In this document: piece after piece, positions 33,539 through 42,800 of the stretch
Position numbering within the stretch: the first letter of the stretch is position 1
How the letters are laid out: each line of letters opens with the position of its first letter
NCBI RefSeq assembly: GCF_001037465.1
Contig: NZ_LFCV01000013.1
Span: forward strand, 17,974-81,973
Length of the DNA: 64,000 nt
Reading direction: 5' to 3'
Source: Xenorhabdus khoisanae
Lineage (GTDB): Bacteria > Pseudomonadota > Gammaproteobacteria > Enterobacterales > Enterobacteriaceae
Position numbers and translations under genes: made by a program
The notes under the pieces: model-generated
What the model saw: only the letters and a program-made list of their open reading frames with translations
Databases searched by the model: none
Told to the model about the DNA's origin: nothing

Positions 33539-33880
33539 ATGGGGAAGGTACCTGGTTATTTCGTGGGTTATAGAAAGTTTGTCGTTGATCCAGACTGGCT
33601 TAGGGATATGAGAGAGAGGAATTGCCAGAAACGGCTTGAACGGTTCAAACAGTGGTCAAAGACGTGGATCACAGTAACGCGTCTCAAAGAGACAAGGCTT
33701 TGGACGGATTGGGCGATTAGGCAATGGCTAGGTCAACCGAAAAAACAAGGTAAATATAAAGTTTTTGCGGTCGCTGATGTCAAGGTAGCGGAGCGTAAAA
33801 AAGACTTTAAAGAATGGCATCAAAAAAGACTTGAAAAGAAGCAATCGACTGATAAATTTTTCGAACTTCCTAAATTATAA
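33539..33880 (+). CDS. hypothetical basic protein, 113 aa
   Basis: ATG 33539 follows GAGGTG at a good distance. The protein is rich in Lys, Arg and Trp (MGKVPGYFVGYRKFVVDPDW, RLERFKQWSKTWITVTRLKE) and ends in a charged helix. Possibly nucleic-acid binding. No family recognised. Confidence 0.55.
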   Translation: MGKVPGYFVGYRKFVVDPDWLRDMRERNCQKRLERFKQWSKTWITVTRLKETRLWTDWAIRQWLGQPKKQGKYKVFAVADVKVAERKKDFKEWHQKRLEKKQSTDKFFELPKL

Positions 33881-34196
33881 AAGAAATTTAGTCTGACGGA
33901 ATTTTCGGCGGTTCCGGCTTAGAACCACTGATACACATTGTTATAAATTTCAGATGAACTTATCGAGGAAATGGGCGCAAAACCCCAATTCCAGCACAGT
34001 GCCAAAGGTTAAGTGGTTGGGATGCGTCCATTATTCTCCTATTCTCCTATTTTCCTCTTTTCAACAAATCTGGCAGATTGGCACACTTGATATTAGAGAA
34101 TAAAATTCTAAACACTTTTTTATTTTTATGTGCTCGTTTCTGGTGTTGGTAACTGCGATGCACTTCCTTGATTAATGGCTGAACGCTCATCCCTGG
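33881..34196. other. intergenic region without a supported gene
   Basis: 316 bp containing a short GGTTCCGGCTTAGAACC hairpin, a tandem TATTCTCC stretch near 34033 and motif copy 5 (34103). I see no coding frame with a start signal. Confidence 0.5.
34103..34112 (+). promoter_or_regulatory. recurrent AAATTCTAAA motif, copy 5
   Basis: AAATTCTAAA followed by CACTTTTTTATTTTT, in a gene-free region. Confidence 0.4.
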
Positions 34197-34406
34197 TCAT
34201 ATCTCTTCACTCCATTGTTTTTCTGTCATTTTGCCCAAAAAACTCACACCAATAGTCGCTGAGTTAACGCGGATACCTAAACTCGTTTGCGCTTCCAGTA
34301 GCCTAAGATGTGTCATCCTTGGTGTCGCATGTTTTACGATCACCGATTGTGTCTCCAGTCCTGATTGACTGAATGAGACATTGAAGTAATAGAATTTCTT
34401 TGCCAT
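34197..34406 (-). CDS. hypothetical protein, 69 aa
   Basis: Small soluble protein beginning MAKKFYYFNVSFSQSGLETQ, followed by a helix (TPRMTHLRLLEAQTSLGI) and VSFLGKMTEKQWSEE. The ribosome site is weak. No family recognised. Confidence 0.5.
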   Translation of the reverse strand: MAKKFYYFNVSFSQSGLETQSVIVKHATPRMTHLRLLEAQTSLGIRVNSATIGVSFLGKMTEKQWSEEI

Positions 34407-34445
34407 TTTTAGAGTAAGATCCTAAAGTTACAATAGGACAAGAAG

Positions 34446-34682
34446 GTGGCCTTTCCCGAATATCTCATTTTTGTGGAGAATGCCAAGGCTGTTTGGCTAA
34501 AAACGGCGGTGAGACGCCATCAGCCCGTAAATCGATACGACGTCATGCAGGAGATCAGCGCCTGCCTCCACGCCATACTCAAAATACACCTTCCTGTTAT
34601 GCACGGTATACCGCCCAATTTTCAGCCAGCTGATCCTGAACCGAAGGATTCCAAGGAATGGAAATGCCATCAGGCGCTATAA
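34446..34682 (+). CDS. uncertain 78-residue reading frame
   Basis: The frame starts at GTG 34446 (MAFPEYLIFVENAKAVWLKT). Its last 85 bases overlap the Tad2-like gene on the other strand. No family match, and the composition does not decide. Listed only because the first 150 bases lie in otherwise unexplained sequence. Confidence 0.2.
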   Translation: MAFPEYLIFVENAKAVWLKTAVRRHQPVNRYDVMQEISACLHAILKIHLPVMHGIPPNFQPADPEPKDSKEWKCHQAL

Positions 34683-35181
34683 ATAAAAACTCAGCCCGTT
34701 CATTTCTTTTTCGCTTATCACAGTGCAATCTCACACGCCCACCCGCCCAATTCATACGATAGATACTGTAATCACGCTGGATCATGAGGCTCAACGCTGA
34801 AGGGTAATCCATCAATCGGATATCAGAGACATCAGCGCTGTTTGCAGCATCACTTTTCTCTGATTTAGCCTGTAATTTATCCGCAAAAATATTGTTGATG
34901 ATTAATTTTTGTTCCTCAGAGAGATAATGCGCATAATCAGACGTTGCCCTGTGGATCATCTTCCACAAATTTTTTATCCCACCTACAGCGTAATGAAGGT
35001 CGGCTTTATTGCTATTTGCACGCTTATATAAACTGATAGCCGTTACCTTTTTCCCTTCATTTTCAATATATAACTCAAGAAGGCAGACCATATAGTAAGC
35101 CACTTTCCACTTAGTTGAATCGCGCTTGATGGAAGGTTTATCCAATAACCATATATAAAATAGTTCTTTATTGAATTTCAT
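34597..35181 (-). CDS. protein with C-terminal Tad2-like (DUF2829) domain
   Basis: A 194-residue protein; ATG 35181 follows AGGAG. Residues 1-115 are a helical domain I do not recognise (YYMVCLLELYIENEGKKVTA, IKNLWKMIHRATSDYAHYLS). Residues 122-194 fit the DUF2829 pattern: YPSALSLMIQRDYSIYRMNW, AEFLFIAPDGISIPWNPS and QDQLAENWAVY. DUF2829 includes Tad2, a phage protein that sequesters the cyclic nucleotide signal of Thoeris defence. Tad2 is usually about 90 residues, so the extra domain is unusual. It starts 3 bases after the VRR-NUC gene. Confidence 0.65.
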   Translation of the reverse strand: MKFNKELFYIWLLDKPSIKRDSTKWKVAYYMVCLLELYIENEGKKVTAISLYKRANSNKADLHYAVGGIKNLWKMIHRATSDYAHYLSEEQKLIINNIFADKLQAKSEKSDAANSADVSDIRLMDYPSALSLMIQRDYSIYRMNWAGGRVRLHCDKRKRNERAEFLFIAPDGISIPWNPSVQDQLAENWAVYRA

Positions 35182-35184
35182 CGG

Positions 35185-35772
35185 TTACTCCTTCCACAAA
35201 TGATCATTTTTATGGGCGGTAAATGATGCCCCAGATTCCAGGCACCAGTATTGCGTCACCGCCTCTATTGCCTCGTGCTCATCATAGACAACAACACAGT
35301 AAAATCCCCCCTCAGATAACGTATTCAACCATTGTTTTTGCACTTCAGACGGTTTATTGGCCCCATGTTTAAATTCAAGGCGCATACCGTGGTAATCCCC
35401 CTTAGCAGTATCTAACGAAACATCGGGATACCCTTTTCTTTGTCCTTCTGCTCTAAGGTGTTCGCCTGTTTTTTTGTGGCGTAGCCCGCCGTTAGGCGTC
35501 GAATGCAGGCATTTGTAAATGTCGGGAGCATTCACCTCGCAATAATAAAAAAAGCGAACCTGAGCGTAATGTTCATGATTGCCTTTCAGCAACTCAGGAT
35601 TCTTAGCTAACTTTTCCAAAGCGACAGCATGAGGGGAACGCGCTTTGTTATTGGGCTTGTCCCAACTTACAGGGGCGTTATTGGTGACGGACCTTTTACC
35701 CTTAGTGAGTTGCCCTTTCTTCTTCGTCCTTTCGCAGTAATCGCTATACCATTCTTCGGAAGCTCTCAGCAT
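35185..35772 (-). CDS. VRR-NUC domain nuclease
   Basis: About 195 residues; ATG 35772 with GGAG 8 bases upstream is preferred over GTG 35778. The N-terminal 60 residues are basic. The VRR-NUC core follows: YAQVRFFYYCEVNAP, HSTPNGGLRHKKTGEHLRAEGQ, the metal-site motif KGYPDVSLDT, then MRLEFKHGANKPSEVQKQW. Such nucleases act in phage replication or recombination and often resolve branched DNA. It is translationally linked to the Tad2-like gene. Confidence 0.85.
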   Translation of the reverse strand: MLRASEEWYSDYCERTKKKGQLTKGKRSVTNNAPVSWDKPNNKARSPHAVALEKLAKNPELLKGNHEHYAQVRFFYYCEVNAPDIYKCLHSTPNGGLRHKKTGEHLRAEGQRKGYPDVSLDTAKGDYHGMRLEFKHGANKPSEVQKQWLNTLSEGGFYCVVVYDEHEAIEAVTQYWCLESGASFTAHKNDHLWKE

Positions 35773-35913
35773 TCTCACTCCAACAACATTATTTCAATTC
35801 TAATCAGTTTCTTACTTTTTAACGGTGAGGTGACATACCAGCCGAAAAGGACAGAAGTCGTGGATTTTATCGAGGGGATCACACTCCATGTTCTGCATAA
35901 TCAATCGCCAAAC

Positions 35914-35940
35914 CAAAAAAAAACCGCAAATCAAGCGGTA
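35914..35940 (-). terminator. leftward terminator of the darB operon
   Basis: ACCGC and GCGGT arms with a 7-base loop, followed on the minus strand by nine T residues. It lies about 200 bases after the last gene of the darB operon. Confidence 0.7.
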
Positions 35941-36001
35941 TTATTCAACAACTTAAAATTTCAAAGAGATTGTTTTACATGATAACAACCTATCGCTCAT
36001 G

Positions 36002-36023
36002 ACCCGCCTGATGGCGGGTTTTT
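36002..36023 (+). terminator. rightward terminator with no obvious gene
   Basis: ACCCGCC and GGCGGGT arms, 4-base loop and TTTTT. No rightward gene lies upstream in the 35779-36000 gap, which may indicate a small or antisense RNA. Confidence 0.6.
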
Positions 36024-36052
36024 GAGTGGATTTAAAACCAACACTTCAAGGT

Positions 36053-36062
36053 AAATTCTAAA
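36053..36062 (+). promoter_or_regulatory. recurrent AAATTCTAAA motif, copy 6
   Basis: First of two motifs 34 bases apart in the same gap, each in the context AAGGTAAATTCTAAA plus a T tract. Confidence 0.45.
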
Positions 36063-36086
36063 TGCTTTTTTTCTAACTTTGAAGGT

Positions 36087-36096
36087 AAATTCTAAA
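36087..36096 (+). promoter_or_regulatory. recurrent AAATTCTAAA motif, copy 7
   Basis: Second motif of the pair, followed by CATTTTTTTTT. Tandem copies strengthen the idea of a protein-binding site. Confidence 0.45.
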
Positions 36097-36138
36097 CATT
36101 TTTTTTTAAACTTCAATGAGAATATAGAAATATTTCAA

Positions 36139-36408
36139 TTAAATCATAGCGCTGAAATTTTCAGCATTCTTCTTTAAACGGTCGATATTGAAATCAATAA
36201 TCTCATCCCATTCGGACATCCAGCATTCCCTTACCTGTCCAACTCTAACCCCATTAGAAGGTCGAACGATCCAGCACCAATTATTATGATGTTCCTTATC
36301 CTTGAGTTCGAATACTTGACGGGCGGAATTAAACTTCAGCATATACCCTCGCTTCGCAGCAAGGTCCGTCAGTTCCCCAAGTTTGTAGTACTTTTTAGTG
36401 CCGTTCAC
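36139..36408 (-). CDS. hypothetical protein, 89 aa, darB operon
   Basis: GTG 36408 follows GAGGGGGG and overlaps the previous stop, so it is coupled. The protein has MNGTKKYYKLGELTDLAAKR, then NNWCWIVRPSNGVRVGQVRE and a C-terminal helix. No family recognised. Confidence 0.6.
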   Translation of the reverse strand: MNGTKKYYKLGELTDLAAKRGYMLKFNSARQVFELKDKEHHNNWCWIVRPSNGVRVGQVRECWMSEWDEIIDFNIDRLKKNAENFSAMI

Positions 36409-36848
36409 AATGCCCCCCTCAGTTGGATACGCGTTTCCATCTCTTCATCGTTGCTGAACCACAGATAAGGTTCAGTGTCATCAGACGCATCATGAATGTC
36501 AAAGGTATGGTCAGCGGAATAAACCAAGCCATTCTCAAATCGCTCATTTGAATAAAGGTGCGCGGCCACCACGATCAACGCCGGACGGCTCATGGTGTAA
36601 ATAGCGGCAACATCCGCATCAACAAGGACACCAAAAGCCCTCTCTCCTTGCTCAACAATCAGTGATTTCACGCTCGGCCACCATGCACCAAAAGAACGGT
36701 ACAATCTCGGCTCGGTTTTCAGTCGGGTAATCAGATTCGTGATGTAGAATTCCACATACGCTTTTTCTGGCTTTGTTCCGATAGCTTCAGCGAGTATAGA
36801 CTCCAAGTGAGCTTCTGGAGGCTGAATAGTGTCAATTAATGTCGTCAT
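36405..36848 (-). CDS. hypothetical protein, 147 aa, darB operon
   Basis: ATG 36848 (MTTLIDTIQPPEAHLESILA) is chosen because the longer frame from 36884 reads through a hairpin. Soluble alpha/beta protein with KAYVEFYITNLITRLKTEPR and AIYTMSRPALIVVAAHLYSN. It lies directly downstream of darB, the position of small Ulx-like genes in P1; similarity to them could not be judged. Confidence 0.6.
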   Translation of the reverse strand: MTTLIDTIQPPEAHLESILAEAIGTKPEKAYVEFYITNLITRLKTEPRLYRSFGAWWPSVKSLIVEQGERAFGVLVDADVAAIYTMSRPALIVVAAHLYSNERFENGLVYSADHTFDIHDASDDTEPYLWFSNDEEMETRIQLRGAL

Positions 36849-36858
36849 CGATTTAAAT

Positions 36859-36876
36859 GCGCCCCAAACAGGGCGC
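36859..36876 (-). terminator. hairpin between darB and the next gene
   Basis: GCGCCC and GGGCGC arms with a 6-base loop, just after the darB stop. No strong T-run, so probably partial termination or mRNA protection. Confidence 0.45.
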
Positions 36877-36890
36877 AACTCCAAGATTAA

Positions 36891-39800
36891 TTATTCATGT
36901 CTTTGAATAACAGCTAAAATTTTATCCAGCGGATGTTCTTTCGAGATAAGCCACCAGCTACCGGCCAACTCATCGCTCGGATTACGGCCATTATAATAGG
37001 TGGCGCTGAAATCCACTTTCAGTTCGTCTTTTGCCTCAAACAGCGCACCATCTTTGCCCCTGATATCGTTAAAGCAGTAACAGCCATCGGGTGCATAGTC
37101 ATAACGGTTAGCCCCTTTACCGCCACGAATAGCGGTGATGTTGGTTTTTACAATAATATTATTTTCCAACTGAGCGATCCGCATTTTTTGGGTTTCTTGT
37201 TCTATCTGGGCTTTTTCGGCGTTGGCTTTATCCACCTCCTCCTGAGAAATCAGGCCCGCTTTTAGCTTGATTTCATCCCAGCGTCCGACGCCATAACGTA
37301 ATTTCTTATAACCCTGATTAATCTCCGAAAACAATCCATCATGCCGCTGAACGTTCAAGAAATGCGATTCGGTAATGTCGTGTTCTTCAATAATGCCCAA
37401 AGCAACAGCATCGGCAAAAAGAGTAGCGAAATTCTTATCGTATCCAGCTGTATTTTCAAAATAATTGTCTTGGAAAGACCGGAAATTCGAAGTTGGGAAT
37501 GCCTGCACTCGTTCGACAACCGAAGCCAGACTGGAGTTCAGGGACGATTTAAACACCCGATATTCTTTATGGGCTGCCGCTTTACCCTGCTTGGCGACGG
37601 CATCGTTGAGACGAGCCACAATCACCTGACATTGTTCAGCAAACTCCCTGTCAAAATCAACCGTATTCCGGTACTGGCTGGGGACAGAAAACGTCCGATA
37701 ACCAAAAGCATTCTTAATAAAATGACTGGCATCATACTGTCCGGTTTCCAAAAAATGCCGTAATTGTGCCGACCCAGAGCCAGACATATTCTCTGACTCA
37801 CTGCCGTAGTTGCTTAACTTATCCGATATGTATTCAGCAACCAGTTCAGTAATCAATGACGGGCTGGCCGTTTCACCGTAGCTGTCGATGGCCGTTCTAT
37901 AATCCGTGCCAAACAAGGCGATTAGGAATCCAATAGACGAAGCACGATAGGAACTCCCTCGGTAATGCTCTGCCACTTTCGATTTCAGTACCTCATCGTT
38001 GGCGTCGGGATAAACAATATTATCCGCATTCTCTCTCAACCAGTTTGAAAGCATTCCATTCAATTTATGGGTGTCAAAGCTCCCCTCTGTTCTGTAAAAC
38101 ACATCATAATCTTTCAATACCAGATCGCCAGATTTGAGGTAAGCATAAAATTGCTGTCGGTTAAGACGTGAGGCGACATCGCTAATACTAACCCCGCCAA
38201 ACATCCACGTTTTCAGCACCAGCTCACTGTCAGAAAAGTCAGCTTCCGCCTCTAAAGACGTAACAAGCGTAGCCGCCGCATTTCTGAGTTGACCATTCTT
38301 ATCATCACACCACAATTGATCGACCGTGGCGATACCGGTATCAATATTGATGGCCTTCACCCTGACCAAAAACTGGTCGAAGTAATAAGACCCCTCACGA
38401 TAGGGCATCCGACAGTAATAAACCCGACCCGTACGCAACAATCGCTTATCTTTGTCCACATAATACTCGGCGGCGTGCTCTAAAATATCCGGTTCCACAT
38501 CCAGATAACCGGCGTCAATCGCGTGTTTAATCTCCGGGCGTAAGCGTTTGATTAAGTTTTCAGACTGACGCATACGCACCAGCAAACGCTCCTGTTTGGT
38601 GATCGCATCCGTATACTTTGCAATCTGTTCCCGCAACATTTTTTGCGCGTCTGGCGACTTCGCGTGTCCGTCTTCCAGACGGGCTTTGTTATCGTCAATT
38701 TTTGCCTGATAATCCTTGATGGTATCTTCCACTGACTGCGAATCGCCCTTACTGGCGTGTTTCGCCTTCAGATAATTAGTCAGGTCAATTTCCGCCCGCT
38801 GTTTGGCTTTGGCCTTTGCCAATGTTTCCGCTTTTTCGATCTGCTCACGGCGCACCCGTTCACGCTCTTCCGGATCGGCGGCTAACAGTAAACGCATTTC
38901 CTCCGCATTATTGGCATCGGCATTCGCCATAATTGCCTCATCCGACGTCAGAATATCTTTGATCCAGTTGGCTTTGCGTTTCAGCGTGTCAAGGCGAAAC
39001 TCATCAAATGACCCTTGCCCACAATAATAATACGCCTTAACGCTGGCACTACTGGAACCCACGCGCGCCCCGCGTCCGTTGCGCTGATTCAGTGAGGCCG
39101 GTGTCCAGGGCAATGTTAAGTGGTGCATTGCGGTGGTGCCGATATGCAGGTTAATTCCCACTTCTGCCTTCTTATTACAAATGATGATCGGCGTTCGGCC
39201 TTCATTGTAATCGGCGGCGATCTTTTCTAACCCGCCCAGTGACACGTCGTTCTGCGCGGCCACATACTCATCAAAAGCGGCTTTCTGCTCATAATATTTA
39301 TTCAGCTGGTCGGGTGTCGCGTCTTCTTTCGGCTCTGCCGGGCGTTTGACTTTCTTCAGCTTCTTCGTATTGGATTTGGCTGCCTGCGCTACCGTCGTGG
39401 CGTTCAGAATACCGATGTCCTCCCGTTTCATGCCCAACGCCTGGGCGATAATGCGGCGCAATTTTTCATGCTGGGTTTTTTCATCCGAAAAGATGATTTG
39501 CTTACCGCCCCCTACCATACTTTTTTTCAGGTTGGCAATTAATTTGGAGTATTTTGGCGGAATGGGATGTGTAATATCATCTTCGCTCAACCCAAACATA
39601 CCCAAACGTTGAATGACTTCCTTTTCATAGAGTTCAGAGACGACCAGAGCAACAAATTTCCCCTCTTCCCGCACAAGCGCCTCTGCGCTGGCGGTGACCG
39701 TTTCGTCATCGTCATCATCCGTATCCGTGACACTGAGGGGCAAATCATCCCGTAATGCGTTCACGGCGTTCAGATGCGATTTATCAAAACGGAAGGTGAT

Positions 39801-42800
39801 TGTGCGATTATACAAATCCGGATCGGTACACACCCGGTCCATATCCCGGATAATCGCAAAAATAGAATCTTCAGGCTTTTCTTCGTACCCGTCGTATCTC
39901 GCATCCCGTTCTTTTTCTTCTTTGCTTTTTGATAAGGCGTCCGCCCGCAGGCGCAGTTCTTCATAAACCGCCTGCTGATATGCCGTCATGGGCACCGATT
40001 CAGTCTGAGGCACCACATCGGGGATAGCGACTTCATTGGAAACGTCCTTTGCCTCTTTTAAGGTCGCCCAGCGATGAAACAGGCCGCGTAACCCGTCCAG
40101 ATTCTGGAACCCGACCAAGCCTAGTTTCGTTTCAATCTCACCCGATATCTTTTGCACCTGCACGGATTCGGTCATCCCGAACACCTTCACGAAGTCATCC
40201 GGCGTGTAGATCCCCATGCGTTGCCATTCCGCCATCGGAATGACATGCGACAGCATATTGAACGCATCAATCGGGCTGTTAACCAACGGCGTCGCGGTCA
40301 GCATCACGGCCCCACGACCATTGTTATTTTTCATCAGATAGGCGTTTTTGACGGCCATATCACGGGCTGACTTTGCCATGGCCGATGTCGGCAAATAGGC
40401 CAGCATGGACGCCTCACGCCCGGCGGCATAACTGTTACGGTAGTTATGACCCTCATCAATAATCGCGTTATCAAAGCCCATATCTTCAAAATAAGGGAAA
40501 TCCTGCTGTTTCTGACTGCCGGTGTTACTGCCATCGGCCAGGATGCGGTTTTTCTTTTGCGCATCCTTGTGTTTTTGGCCGTCCAGATTGACGCGACCCG
40601 CTTCAGCTTGAGCAAACAGAAAATCATAGGCATTGTCCGTGATCGTCTCTTCCCGCAGCGGAATAGCCGCATACTGCTCTTTGGTCATGACCACCGCACG
40701 GTAGTTGGATTGCGGGATCAGGTTCATCCGCTCTTTAATCGTGGCGCTGCTGGCAATTTTAATCGCATTACGATACAGCGGTTCTCCCGTGTTCTTATCC
40801 AATTTCGGCTGGCCGTTCTCATCCAGTACCGGCACCTGACGATGATGGCCTTCATCATCAAGCACCTCATCCAGACCGACAAACAGAAAACTTTTCAGCG
40901 CCTCTTTGCTGTAGAACGACTGGGCTTCGTGATACCAGTTTTCCAATACCGCTTTCGGCACCACAATCGGGGTGCGTTTGCTGCGGCCATTTTCAAAATT
41001 GTAGGCTTCCAGGGCCATTCCGGTGGTGGTTTTCCCCAGTCCCGTGCCAAAGCCCAGTATGCCCCGGCCATCTTCGGAAAGTCGTCTGACTTCGGTATTC
41101 TGATAACCGAATGGGGTGCGTTTTCCAGAAATCCCACTGAGATTCAGGCTGGCGGCGGAATGCTCATACGGAATATACGCATTGAAGGCATCGTTATATT
41201 GCTGCACAAGACCGTCTATCTCATCATGCTGGCGGAGCCAGACGTTGAAATCCTCTTCTAAGCGTTTGATCCGTTCCAGATACACGGCCTCGTTCTGGCC
41301 GCGTGGCTTAATACCATTGAGGTAATTTTCAAGCTGATCGGCAAACCCGTCTTTGCCTCTGACGCGTTTATACTGAGGGATCGTCTGCCCCGTGTCCTTG
41401 TCTTTGGTCATGACGGTTTTGTGTCTGTAGCCGACAAAAACCCCATGCTTACCACGATAACTCAGATCAGAGACAAGCTGGCCTTCCTCTACCTCGACTT
41501 TCTCAATGTATTTCAGGGCGTCATAACCTTGCTCGTTTAAAAACTCCAGCATCAGACGGCGATCCATCCAACGCGAGTTCAGGGAGAAAGTGATGTTATC
41601 GACTTCCGTCCATTTACGTTTGTTCTTAATTTCCACCAGCTGGCGCAGATAGTTTTCTTTCACCGCCCCTTCACGGGTGTAAGGTAAAACGGCCAGAATC
41701 TGGCTGTTCATTAAACCAATATCGCCGCTGGTGGCTCTGTCCATCGGCAACACGTTACCGTCAGCGGAAATGGCAACGCCTTCTTTGTCGGCGAGCCATG
41801 CCAGCAACGCTTCATCATCAGCCGGTAATTCTCCGGTATAATGGGCGCGAAATGCCGCCAGCGTAACCGGGTCTAAATCGATTTGACTGAAGAGGTGGCG
41901 AATGACCGCTTCCGGATCGGTGCTGTCGTGAGCGTCCTGCACACCAATATCTAACGTGCCTTGTATCAGATCCGACAACTGCCCGTCTTGGGTCACACTC
42001 GCCTTGAACTTTAACCAGTCCGCCGCCCCGCTGCCGGACACATTGACACGCCGTCCATGATGGGGGTTCGCGCCCCGCGCCACCTCTTGGGTAATCAGCT
42101 GTTCGACCTCAGCGCGCCGCGTTTCCAGCTTTTCGCCCGCCGCACCGGAGGCCATCAGATCCTGCATCACCGCGATACGTTTGCCAATGACGGAGCCGCG
42201 ATAGGCTTTTTCACGTACCGACGGCGGTTGCATCCGGGCAAACGTGATGATTGAACGGTATTCGGCGGGGAGTGTTTCGGGATAATTACTTGCAATGGCA
42301 GAAATCTGCTCAAAAGTGAGACTCAATAACCCTTCAGACGTAGATAAGCGCTCCGATAGCTCTTCATACGTTGTGACGCCGTAACGCGTTGGATCGAGTT
42401 TCGTGGCCTTTGCCCCGGCATCATACACCAGGCGGCCGGATTCCATCTGATACCAGCGACCATTGATAAACCGCTTTTCGCCCTCTGCCATCGGTGCAAC
42501 ATCCGGTTCTATCAGGTTGAGCGCGGCCCAATCAATGCGGGATTCAAACTTATGCGCAAGGTTACGCTTCATCTCACCCGCTGTTATCTGATCATTCTTC
42601 ACCACCAGCCGTTTAAATTTGCCTGCACCTTCTATGCTGGACTCACCGTGCTGAAATTTTCGGCCTTCCCGCTCAAACCATTTCCCGGCAAGGTACGTCT
42701 CCCACAGCACATTCGCGGATTTCAACGCGGGTTCATCGGCCATCAGGATTTTTTCGGCCAGATCGACCGGATGCTTTCTGAGTACCCAGATATCCACGGC

